Shown here one piece after another: positions 33,006 to 40,396 of a DNA stretch of 64,000 nucleotides. The notes under the pieces were generated by a model. The model saw only the letters and a list, made by a program, of their open reading frames with translations, searched no databases and was not told the origin of the DNA. The stretch's first letter is position 1. Every line of letters starts with the position of its first letter. Origin of the DNA: Desulfobacteraceae bacterium (GTDB taxonomy: Bacteria > Desulfobacterota > Desulfobacteria > Desulfobacterales > Desulfobacteraceae); NCBI GenBank assembly GCA_024225635.1, contig JAAEMK010000106.1, positions 27,034-91,033 on the forward strand, in the 5' to 3' direction. Both the position numbers and the translations under genes were made by a program.

Positions 33006-33806
33006 ATGAACGCAAAAAATCTGATCACTGCGGGAATTATAGGACTTGTCATGGCCGCCACTCCGGCCTTTGCCCACTTCCAGATGATATACACCCCCAA
33101 GGCCGCCATGGAAAAGGGCAGCACCATCGACATGAAGCTGGTGTTCACCCACCCCTTTGAGGCGGGGCACACCATGGACATGGGCACACCGGAGAATTTC
33201 AAGGTGCTCCACAAGGAGAAGATGAAAGATCTTTCCGCCACCCTCAAGCCCGTCACATGGCAGAGCCTCACAAACAGCGGCCAGGCCTATGAAACCTCCT
33301 ACAAGCTTCGGGGCATGGGCGACTGGATCTTCTCCCTCACTCCGGCCCCCTATTACGAGGCGTCCGAGGATGTCTACATCCAGCAGATCACCAAAACCGT
33401 TGTCAACGTAGGCGGCTCCCCAACAGACTGGGATGCCGAGGTGGGCCTGCCCGCCGAGATCGTACCCCTGGACAAGCCCTATGCCATCTGGACCGGTTCC
33501 ACCTTCCGGGGCATCGTCACCAGCAACGGCAAGCCGGTTCCCTTTGCCGAGATCGAGGTGGAGTACATGAACCACGAGCCCATCATGAACAGCAACAGCT
33601 TTGCAAAAGAGGCAAAGGCCGAGGCGCCCCAGGATTCCTTCATCACCATGGGCATCAAGACCAACGCCTTTGGCGAGTTCTCCTTCGGCATCCCCAAGGC
33701 GGGCTGGTGGGGATTCTGCGCCCTGGGCGTCGGCCCTGTAAAGGAGTACAAAGGCAAAGAGCTTTCCCAGGATGCCGTTATCTGGGTCAATGCCCAGGAT
33801 ATGTAA
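33006..33806 (+). CDS. DUF4198 domain periplasmic protein
   Basis: The 266-residue protein starts with a signal peptide (ITAGIIGLVMAATPAFAH) and carries DUF4198 features: FQMIYTPKAAMEKGSTIDMK, VFTHPFEAGHTMDMG and GEFSFGIPKAGWWGFCALG. The family is periplasmic and found with nickel, cobalt or iron uptake genes. It stands between feoAB and a porin and has its own operator-like palindrome. A second DUF4198 protein is encoded at 38903. Confidence 0.82.
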   Translation: MNAKNLITAGIIGLVMAATPAFAHFQMIYTPKAAMEKGSTIDMKLVFTHPFEAGHTMDMGTPENFKVLHKEKMKDLSATLKPVTWQSLTNSGQAYETSYKLRGMGDWIFSLTPAPYYEASEDVYIQQITKTVVNVGGSPTDWDAEVGLPAEIVPLDKPYAIWTGSTFRGIVTSNGKPVPFAEIEVEYMNHEPIMNSNSFAKEAKAEAPQDSFITMGIKTNAFGEFSFGIPKAGWWGFCALGVGPVKEYKGKELSQDAVIWVNAQDM

Positions 33807-33816
33807 TTAAACAGAA

Positions 33817-33839
33817 GGGGTCAGGCTTAGCCTAACCCC
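33817..33839. repeat. Short GGGGTCAGGCTTAG palindrome remnant
   Basis: GGGGTCAGGCTTAGCCTAACCCC is a collapsed form of the longer palindromes at 34939 and elsewhere, with no loop sequence left. Confidence 0.6.
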
Positions 33840-33884
33840 GAAGACTAAAGCCAGACCAAAACGAAAAGGAAGTTAAGAAAAAAG

Positions 33885-34925
33885 ATGAAAAGAAGAAGTT
33901 TCACCACGAGTGCGGTTCTCTCGCTAATTGGATGTTTCACCCTTGCGACCAGCGCATTTGCCCTGGACGTGAACGATTTCACCCCGGAAAAGATCAAACT
34001 TTCAGGCACCATCGAGATAGAGGCCGGGTTTGAGAACAATGATATTGAAAATGAAGATACAAGCGACATCTCCCTTGCCACGGCAGAGCTTGGCATTGAA
34101 GCGAAACCGGTAGACTGGCTCACGGGTTTTGCCCTGCTTTCATGGGATGACGATGAAGATAAAATCATATTTGACGAAGCCCATATCACCCTTGGGGCGA
34201 CCGATACCATTCCCTACTATCTCCAGGCCGGTAAATTCTACATGCCCTTTGGTGTGTTTGCGACGAACATGATCTCAGACCCCCTGACCCTGGAGTTTGC
34301 AGAGGTTGCGGACACAGGCGCCCAGCTGGGCATTGAGGTGTCGGGCTTCCGTGGCTCCGTATACACCTTCAACGGAGAGACAGACGAGGACGATGAGGAC
34401 GACAAGCTCTGCTGCTTTGGCGCCTCAGTCGGCTATGCCGTTGAAACAGAGGCTTTCACCCTTGCAGCCGGTGCGGACTGGATCAACAACGTCCTCGAAT
34501 CCGACACCATGAACGAATATGTCACCGGCACGGGCGACCTTAAAGATTATGTGCCGGGCTTTGGCCTCAATGCCATGGCCGGTTTTGGTCCCATGGTGTT
34601 CATGGCTGAGTACCTGGCCGCCGCCGACGACATCGAGTTTACCGATGGAGCCAAGCATGAAGCCCCTTCCGTGTGGGCCATCGAAGCCGGCTACACCCTT
34701 GAAATAGCAGGTAAGGAAACCACCTTTGCCCTGGCTTACCAGGCGACCAAGGATGCTGAGGAGATCCTGCCCGAATCAAAGATCCTGACATCCGTGGGTG
34801 TCGGCATCACAGACGCACTCTCCGTGGCCCTGGAGTATTCAAAGGCAGACGACTATTCCGTCTCTGACGGGGGTACCGGAAACGATGTGGACGCGGTAAC
34901 AATGCAGCTGGCCCTTGAATTCTAA
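33885..34925 (+). CDS. LbtU-family-like outer membrane porin
   Basis: The 346-residue protein has a signal peptide (ending ATSAFAL) and a beta-barrel pattern of alternating strands ending in an aromatic residue (MQLALEF). The stretch LSGTIEIEAGFENNDIENED and ITLGATDTIPYYLQAGKFYM match LbtU-type siderophore porins as I recall them. The many Asp/Glu residues suggest cation handling. Its place among iron genes supports an uptake role; the substrate is not shown. A 63-bp palindrome follows the stop. Confidence 0.75.
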   Translation: MKRRSFTTSAVLSLIGCFTLATSAFALDVNDFTPEKIKLSGTIEIEAGFENNDIENEDTSDISLATAELGIEAKPVDWLTGFALLSWDDDEDKIIFDEAHITLGATDTIPYYLQAGKFYMPFGVFATNMISDPLTLEFAEVADTGAQLGIEVSGFRGSVYTFNGETDEDDEDDKLCCFGASVGYAVETEAFTLAAGADWINNVLESDTMNEYVTGTGDLKDYVPGFGLNAMAGFGPMVFMAEYLAAADDIEFTDGAKHEAPSVWAIEAGYTLEIAGKETTFALAYQATKDAEEILPESKILTSVGVGITDALSVALEYSKADDYSVSDGGTGNDVDAVTMQLALEF

Positions 34926-34938
34926 ATAAAAAATAAAA

Positions 34939-35001
34939 GGGGTCAGGCTTAGCTTATTCTGGTTGTTGGTACAACAACCAGAATAAGCTAAGCCTGACCC
35001 C
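34939..35001. repeat. REP-like palindrome, type A
   Basis: GGGGTCAGGCTTAGCTTATT and its reverse complement bracket CTGGTTGTTGGTACAACAACCAG, giving a nearly perfect 63-bp hairpin between the porin and MoxR genes. The GGGGTCAGGC ends recur at several intergenic sites in this window. It may also stop transcription. Confidence 0.9.
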
Positions 35002-35015
35002 GAAGACCGAGAATT

Positions 35016-35999
35016 ATGAAAGCATCCAACATATCAGAATCCATCCAGACCCTTGCCCCCACGGGCCAGCCCATATTTCTATGGGGCCCTCCGGGGGTCG
35101 GCAAGAGCCAGGTGGTAAAGACAACCGCTAAGGCCATGGGCATCGACCTAATCGATGTCAGGGCCATCCTCCTGGACCCCGTGGACCTCAGGGGACTTCC
35201 CCGGATCAGCCGGGAGGGGCTCTCCCAATGGTGCGCCCCGGAATTCCTGCCCCGCCAGGGCCGGGGAATCCTCTTTCTTGACGAACTCAACGCGGCCCCG
35301 CCCCTGGTCCAGGCCGCATGCTACCAGCTTATCCTGGACAGACGCCTGGGGGAGTACGAGCTGCCCGAGGGGTGGACCGTCATCGCGGCCGGCAACCGGG
35401 AAACGGACAGGGCCGTCACCCACCGGATGCCCTCGGCCCTGGCCAACCGATTTGTCCACATCGATTTTTCCGTGGATCTTACGGAATGGATCGCCTGGGC
35501 CAATGATACCGCCATAGCCCCGGAAGTGATCGCCTTCCTCAGGTTCAGGCCCACACTGCTCCACAACTTTGACCCGGAGACCAACACCAAGGCCTTTCCC
35601 TCGCCGCGCTCCTGGGAATTTGTCTCCAACCTGGTAACCTCCAAACCCGCCCCCCACCTGTTTAACGAACTTGTCCAGGGAACGGTGGGCAAGGGAGCGG
35701 CAGCGGAATTTGCAGGCTTCATCAAAATCTGGCAGGAGCTGCCCTCCGCCCGGAGAATCCTGGACAATCCCAGCGAGATCGACATTCCCAAGGACCCGGC
35801 CATCCTGTTTGCCATGTGCGAAATGCTGGGCCATGCCGTCACCAGGACCGACATGGAGGCGGTGGTTCTATTTGCCTCCCGGCTACCGGCGGAATTCGGC
35901 GTCCTCCTCATGCGGGAGGCGGTGCGAAACGAGAACAGCCTTGTCCACACCCCGGCCTTTACCGAGTGGGCCAAAACCAACTGCGATGTCCTGGTCTGA
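35016..35999 (+). CDS. MoxR-family AAA ATPase
   Basis: The 327-residue AAA+ protein has Walker A GPPGVGKSQ, Walker B ILFLDELNAAPP and a sensor-1 region (AAGNRETDRA). The MoxR family works as chaperone-like ATPase with a von Willebrand A partner, which is encoded next (15 bp away). The pair probably matures or inserts metal into a target protein; here the target may be an iron protein, which is inference from context. Confidence 0.88.
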   Translation: MKASNISESIQTLAPTGQPIFLWGPPGVGKSQVVKTTAKAMGIDLIDVRAILLDPVDLRGLPRISREGLSQWCAPEFLPRQGRGILFLDELNAAPPLVQAACYQLILDRRLGEYELPEGWTVIAAGNRETDRAVTHRMPSALANRFVHIDFSVDLTEWIAWANDTAIAPEVIAFLRFRPTLLHNFDPETNTKAFPSPRSWEFVSNLVTSKPAPHLFNELVQGTVGKGAAAEFAGFIKIWQELPSARRILDNPSEIDIPKDPAILFAMCEMLGHAVTRTDMEAVVLFASRLPAEFGVLLMREAVRNENSLVHTPAFTEWAKTNCDVLV

Positions 36000-36014
36000 C
36001 AGGTAGAGACAACA

Positions 36015-37265
36015 ATGAAAAACCCCAAAGCCCATACCAAAATCCTGAAGGCAAGGACCGCCCTTGTCCTGAACCACCCGTTCTTTGCGTCCCTTGCCCT
36101 GCGCCTCACCGTCAAGGAGGACCCCTCCTGCGAAACCGCCTGGACCGACGGCCGTGTATTTGCCTACAACCCCGACTATGTCAACATCCTGCCGTCGGAC
36201 AAACTCCTGGGGCTTGCCGCCCACACGGTGATGCACCCGGCCTGCAACCACCACACCCGGCGTAACGACCGGGACCCGGACCTGTGGAACCGGGCCTGCG
36301 ACTACGCCATCAACCCGATCCTCCTGGAGGCGGGCCTCACCCTGCCGGACGGCTTTCTCTTTGACGAACAATACAAGGGAAAGAGCGCGGACGCGGTCTA
36401 TGAAAGCCTTGTCGCCCAGAAAAGCGACAACCAGGAGAAAAAGGATGCCCCGGATCAGGAGAAAGACGACAAGACCGACACCGACCTTGAGGAGGAAGAG
36501 GAAGCGCCGGTAAAGGCAAAACCCGGGAAAGAGGAGAAGGACTCCCAGGCGTCCGACGACTCGGACGATGCCACGGGCGACCCGGGAAAATCGGGGGAGA
36601 TCCGGGACATGACACCCCCCGATGCCGACCAGAGCGACGACCACGAGACCGACTGGGACGAGGCGCTGATTCAGGCGGCAACCAATGCAAGGGGAATGGG
36701 AAAACTGCCTGCGGGCCTCGACCTATTCATCCAGGAGCGGGTCAATCCCAAGCTGTGCTGGCAGGAGCTCCTGTCACGGTTCATCGAAACCTCGGCAAGG
36801 TCGGACTACTCCTGGGTCACCCCCAACCGGCGCTATGTGCACCAGGGCCTCTATCTGCCCTCCCTGAGAAACAATGAACTCGCCGACATCGTCATTGCCG
36901 TGGACACCTCGGGCAGCATCCAGGCAACAGAGACCGACCAGTTTGCCGCGGAACTCTCCGCCATCATGGAGAACAATCCTGCAACCATCCACCTGATCTA
37001 CTGCGACATGGCCGTGACCGGCTACCAGCGCCTTGAGAGAGCCGACCTTCCCGTCACCATCCGTCCCAAGGGCGGAGGCGGCACGGACTTTCGCCCGGCC
37101 TTTGACCTCATGGCGAAACAGAACATCGATCCCGCCTGTTTTATCTACCTCACCGACCTTGAGTGCAAAACCTTTCCCAAAGCCCCGGCCTATCCGGTGC
37201 TCTGGGTCAGGACCGGTGAAGGCAGCGTCCAGCCGCCCTTTGGCGAAGTCATAACCTTAAATTAA
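36015..37265 (+). CDS. VWA-like metallopeptidase-type protein, MoxR partner
   Basis: The 416-residue protein has an N-terminal DUF2201-type region with AAHTVMHPACNHHTRRNDRD (zinc-site-like HxxxH), an acidic low-complexity linker (about 136-205) and a C-terminal VWA-like domain with IVIAVDTSGSIQATE (MIDAS DxSxS). It forms a module with the MoxR ATPase. The catalytic Glu of a true peptidase is not obvious (HTVMH), so activity is doubtful. Confidence 0.8.
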   Translation: MKNPKAHTKILKARTALVLNHPFFASLALRLTVKEDPSCETAWTDGRVFAYNPDYVNILPSDKLLGLAAHTVMHPACNHHTRRNDRDPDLWNRACDYAINPILLEAGLTLPDGFLFDEQYKGKSADAVYESLVAQKSDNQEKKDAPDQEKDDKTDTDLEEEEEAPVKAKPGKEEKDSQASDDSDDATGDPGKSGEIRDMTPPDADQSDDHETDWDEALIQAATNARGMGKLPAGLDLFIQERVNPKLCWQELLSRFIETSARSDYSWVTPNRRYVHQGLYLPSLRNNELADIVIAVDTSGSIQATETDQFAAELSAIMENNPATIHLIYCDMAVTGYQRLERADLPVTIRPKGGGGTDFRPAFDLMAKQNIDPACFIYLTDLECKTFPKAPAYPVLWVRTGEGSVQPPFGEVITLN

Positions 37266-37278
37266 CAAGGAGCTTTCC

Positions 37279-37770
37279 ATGAAAATCAACTGGACCATCA
37301 CCAAAAAAAGAGGCAATTTCCGCCCCTCCCTGAACTATAAAATTACCCTGGAAGCGTTTGAGAAAGAACTGGCCGTCAACGCCATCACACTCAAGAGCAC
37401 CATCCCCGCAATCCCGGATCCCCACCAGGGATTCTGCCTTCCCGGCACCAATGAGCGAACCTCCCATTGGAAGGCGTCGGACTTCCATTATCTCAGCGTG
37501 CCCTATTTCAAAAGAGGAGAGGCCAGCGGCTTCATCCGGCTGCCGTTCAGGGAATCCCGGGAGTATCCCGAAATTGCGGCCTCGTTTCAAACCCTCAGGG
37601 AGGAATATGAAGCCGTTGTAAGGCAGGCCTACGGCCAGGAGCCCCTGCACCTTGAAGACGAACTTGAAATGTCCCGGGGGACAAAACAGGAGATCGCAGC
37701 AACCATCACGGCTGCCACCCTCTTCAATAACTTTGCCAACAGGAGCAGGGGTCAGACCCCGATGGTATAA
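37279..37770 (+). CDS. Unknown protein, 163 residues, in MoxR/VWA operon
   Basis: The protein starts 13 bp after the VWA gene with AAGGAGC upstream. It is not recognised; it is rich in charged and aromatic residues, without signal peptide or membrane span. The last residues (RGQTPMV) are encoded by a GGGGTCAGACCCC repeat that has grown into the gene, so the original C-terminus may have been different. It could be a substrate or adaptor of the MoxR/VWA pair. Confidence 0.55.
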   Translation: MKINWTITKKRGNFRPSLNYKITLEAFEKELAVNAITLKSTIPAIPDPHQGFCLPGTNERTSHWKASDFHYLSVPYFKRGEASGFIRLPFRESREYPEIAASFQTLREEYEAVVRQAYGQEPLHLEDELEMSRGTKQEIAATITAATLFNNFANRSRGQTPMV

Positions 37771-37834
37771 GTCTGACCCCGATGGTATAAGTCCGACCCC
37801 GATGGTATAAGTCCGACCCCGATGGTTTTAAGCC
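37755..37834 (+). repeat. Four tandem 20-bp repeats
   Basis: GACCCCGATGGTATAAGTCC repeats four times with exact 20-bp period (starts at 37755, 37775, 37795 and 37815). The unit is derived from the GGGGTCAGGC palindrome family. The first copy lies inside the 3' end of the preceding gene. Confidence 0.88.
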
Positions 37835-37908
37835 TGCCTCCGAAGCCTGATTTTTTTAAAAAAAGAGTTGACATGCCCCCCCAGGAAATATATTTTCAGT
37901 CTCAACCC

Positions 37909-37924
37909 ATTAGGCATACCAAAC
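37909..37924 (+). promoter_or_regulatory. Operator-like palindrome upstream of flavodoxin
   Basis: ATTAG-GCATAC-CAAAC fits the shared 6-bp spacer motif and lies 60 bp before the flavodoxin start. TTGACA at 37868 may be the -35 box. Confidence 0.5.
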
Positions 37925-37984
37925 ATATTTAGACACTATCAACTGTTTTCATTGGTACAAAAAAACAACGAGCAAGGAGACACC

Positions 37985-38428
37985 ATGACATCAGCACTCA
38001 TCATCTACGGATCAACCACAGGCAACACCGAATTTACCGCCGAAGAGATCGAAACGGCCCTCAAGGAGAGCAACGTTGATATCACCCTGAAGAATGTCAC
38101 GGACGCCGGGGTGGAGGAGCTTGAAAAAGAGTTTGATCTCTACCTCCTGGGTGCCTCCACCTGGGGTGAAGACGAGATCGAACTCCAGGAGGATTTTGTC
38201 GATTTCTTTGACGATATGAAAGACGCCCCCTCATTTGAAGGCAAGCGCTTTGCCGTATTTGGATGCGGAGACTCCTCCTACGACTATTTCTGCGGGGCAG
38301 TGGACGCCATTGAGGAGCGGGTCAAGGCAAAGGGCGGCACCCTTGTCGCGGAAGGCCTGAAGATCGACGGAGACCCTGAGACGGACGAAATCAAGGAATG
38401 GACCGAATCGGTTGTATCAACCATTTAA
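37985..38428 (+). CDS. Flavodoxin
   Basis: The 147-residue protein is a short-chain flavodoxin. The FMN phosphate loop is IIYGSTTGNTE, the 60s loop is LGASTWGEDEIE and the 90s loop is FGCGDSSYDYFCGAVD. Flavodoxin replaces ferredoxin as electron carrier under iron limitation, which fits its place in an iron-uptake region with an operator-like palindrome upstream. The ATG at 37985 has CAAGGAG in front. Confidence 0.93.
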   Translation: MTSALIIYGSTTGNTEFTAEEIETALKESNVDITLKNVTDAGVEELEKEFDLYLLGASTWGEDEIELQEDFVDFFDDMKDAPSFEGKRFAVFGCGDSSYDYFCGAVDAIEERVKAKGGTLVAEGLKIDGDPETDEIKEWTESVVSTI

Positions 38429-38442
38429 CCAGGAGGTTAACC

Positions 38443-38775
38443 ATGATTCATCCCCCAAAGGCGATCAACAAAAAAGAGGAACTGAAGTCCATTGGCCGAC
38501 TCAACCGAACCGGAATGGCCGACGGCAATGCGGGCCGGTATGAAGAGGCAAAGACCAAACTGAGGACCGCCCTGAAAAAGATCCAGAACATCGGCCTGGG
38601 CTGCCTTGAACCCAAGGTTCTCAACAACCTCGGGCTGGTCCACGCCATGGAAGGCCGGTGGGACCAGGCCATCCTCTACTACAACGACGCCCTGGCAATG
38701 ACGGAGCACCACTCAGGCACAGACACCGTTCTCTACAGGACCGTCCAGAAAAATATCACCCACCTCTTCCAATAA
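38443..38775 (+). CDS. TPR-like protein, 110 residues
   Basis: The protein starts at the ATG 38443 after AGGAGGT. It has one or two tetratricopeptide-like helical hairpins (GNAGRYEEAKTKLRTALKKI, LGLVHAMEGRWDQAILYYND). Such proteins bind partners. It is co-transcribed with flavodoxin (14 bp gap). No specific function can be given. Confidence 0.65.
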   Translation: MIHPPKAINKKEELKSIGRLNRTGMADGNAGRYEEAKTKLRTALKKIQNIGLGCLEPKVLNNLGLVHAMEGRWDQAILYYNDALAMTEHHSGTDTVLYRTVQKNITHLFQ

Positions 38776-38780
38776 AAACC

Positions 38781-38816
38781 CACGGCTGGCGTGTTGCCGG
38801 CAACAAGCCAGCCGTG
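38781..38816 (+). terminator. Terminator after flavodoxin operon
   Basis: CACGGCTGGC and GCCAGCCGTG form a perfect 10-bp stem with a second small stem (TTGCCGGCAA) in the loop; a T run follows nine bases later. Confidence 0.7.
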
Positions 38817-38854
38817 ACCACCCTCCTTTTTTATTGACAAAGAATAACAATTAA

Positions 38855-38870
38855 ATTAGCTATACCGTAC
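38855..38870 (+). promoter_or_regulatory. Weak operator-like site upstream of second DUF4198 gene
   Basis: ATTAG-CTATAC-CGTAC resembles the shared motif in its left arm only. TTGACA at 38834 lies upstream. Supported mainly by position. Confidence 0.3.
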
Positions 38871-38902
38871 AACATTCATCTACCCTCAAAAAAGGAGACC
38901 CC

Positions 38903-39745
38903 ATGAAAAAAACTGCCATCCTAAAAGCAATCAACCGCTGCCTCTCACCAGGCGGGCTGCTTGCCATCGCCTCATGCCTGTTCTTCGCTTCCAGCGCCCT
39001 TGGCCACACCCTCTACATCCAGTCCAGCCGCTACAATGTCCATGAAGGCAAAAAATTCCCGCTCTTCTTCTGTTACGGCCATCACATTCCGGTTTCCGAC
39101 GGCGTACGGGCAAAAAAACTGAACAATATCACGGTCCACGCCCCCTCGGGGAAGGTTAAAAAGATGAAGATCCGGGATGAAACTTCCCTCCATTCCTACA
39201 TGGTCGACTATGACACCCCCGGCACCTATGTGCTGACAGCGGAAACCAATCCCGGCTACTACACCATCTATATCGACAAAAAAGGCCGGGAACACCATGT
39301 GATCAAACCGAAGAACCTTGTTAAGGACAAGGCCCGGAAAATCATCACCAGCCTCTACTGCAACCAGTACACCAAGACCTATGTGGTGTGCGACACCCCG
39401 TCCCGGAATTTTCCCGCCCGGGTGGGATTGGCCCTGGAACTCGTGCCGACAAAGGACATCTCCACCCTGAAACCCGGTGAAACCCTGGAGCTGTCCGTGT
39501 GGAGCAACGGCAAGCCCTATAAAGGCGAGGGCTACTGGGATGCCTCCTATAACGGCTACTCAACCGAAGCCGAGGATATGTTTTACAAAAAAACAACCCT
39601 GACCAACGGTGAAACCCTGAAAATTCCCATTCCCAAATCAGGCCGCTGGTTCATTCGCTACTCCACGAAAACCGATGCCAAGGGCGAAGTCCTCAACTCC
39701 TGCAACCAACTCAAGCAGGCGGCCTCCCTGGTGTTCGAACTCTAA
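38903..39745 (+). CDS. DUF4198 domain periplasmic protein
   Basis: The 280-residue protein has a signal peptide (LLAIASCLFFASSALGH) and a DUF4198 pattern: an opening GHTLYIQSSRYNVHEG, a middle PGTYVLTAETNPGYY and an end SGRWFIRYSTKT. It differs in detail from the 33006 protein but has the same domain plan and many Tyr and Lys residues. It is monocistronic between two hairpins. A role in periplasmic handling of a metal for the nearby FeoB is inference. Confidence 0.75.
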   Translation: MKKTAILKAINRCLSPGGLLAIASCLFFASSALGHTLYIQSSRYNVHEGKKFPLFFCYGHHIPVSDGVRAKKLNNITVHAPSGKVKKMKIRDETSLHSYMVDYDTPGTYVLTAETNPGYYTIYIDKKGREHHVIKPKNLVKDKARKIITSLYCNQYTKTYVVCDTPSRNFPARVGLALELVPTKDISTLKPGETLELSVWSNGKPYKGEGYWDASYNGYSTEAEDMFYKKTTLTNGETLKIPIPKSGRWFIRYSTKTDAKGEVLNSCNQLKQAASLVFEL

Positions 39746-39759
39746 ACAAAAGACATAAC

Positions 39760-39833
39760 GGGGTCAGGCTTAGCTTGTTGACAAGTCTATTTGCAGCACC
39801 GAAAAAATGCATCGACAAGCTAAGCCTGACCCC
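39760..39833. repeat. REP-like palindrome, type A
   Basis: GGGGTCAGGCTTAGCTTGTT and its complement enclose ACAAGTCTATTTGCAGCACC plus a short tail. The 74-bp element is nearly identical, including the loop, to the one at 45091. A lone half-site (AAGCTAAGCCTGATCCC) follows at about 39892. Confidence 0.9.
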
Positions 39834-40001
39834 GATGATCATAAGCTTATTGCTGTATCTTATCTATTACTTCGGGCAGACCCGTCAACAAGCTAAGCCT
39901 GATCCCGAGGATCCGATGATTTTCACTCGCCCCACATCCATCATGGATACAATGTCCGCCAGGGAGTCCACCTGGTAATCCAGCTCCTGTTTCCGGCAGT
40001 G

Positions 40002-40062
40002 ACACCCTGATCGGGATCATTGATACCCCGATCGGGATCGTCAATACCCTAATCGGGATTAA
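40002..40062 (+). repeat. Three tandem GATCGGGAT repeats before feoA2
   Basis: ACCCTGATCGGGATCAT, ACCCCGATCGGGATCGT and ACCCTAATCGGGATTAA follow each other with a period of about 22 bp, 90-150 bp before feoA2. Each has a palindromic ATCCCGATCGGGAT-like core. Confidence 0.7.
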
Positions 40063-40083
40063 TTTCATTTGATTATCATCAAA

Positions 40084-40103
40084 TAGTTTGCTATAACGAA
40101 CTA
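40084..40103 (+). promoter_or_regulatory. Operator-like palindrome upstream of feoAB copy 2
   Basis: TAGTTTG-CTATAA-CGAACTA has 6 of 7 arm positions symmetric and lies 50 bp before feoA2, at the same relative place as at the first feo operon. Confidence 0.55.
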
Positions 40104-40152
40104 ATTCTGGAAACATCAATATTTTATAGTAATTTATTTTTTTGGAGAATCA

Positions 40153-40395
40153 ATGAGCAACACAATTAACCTGAGAGAGATGCAGGTAAATCAGACGGGA
40201 ACCATAAAATCGGTACGGGCCACAGGAGAACTCGGCAGAAGAATCCGGGATATGGGGCTTGTTCCAAACACCGAGATCCGCGTCATGGGAAGGGCTCCGT
40301 TAAAAGATCCGGTGGCGCTGCGCCTTTTAGATTTCACCATCACCCTTAGAAACAACGAAGCCGATTTCATCACGGTTAAGCCGGCAGGAGAGTAG
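40153..40395 (+). CDS. feoA: Ferrous iron transport protein A, copy 2
   Basis: The 80-residue protein is a single FeoA domain: LGRRIRDMGLVPNTEIRVMG and NNEADFITVKPAGE. TTTGGAG precedes the ATG. The stop is one base before feoB2. It is clearly diverged from the first FeoA, so this is an old second system and not a recent duplication. Confidence 0.92.
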   Translation: MSNTINLREMQVNQTGTIKSVRATGELGRRIRDMGLVPNTEIRVMGRAPLKDPVALRLLDFTITLRNNEADFITVKPAGE

Positions 40396-40396
40396 A

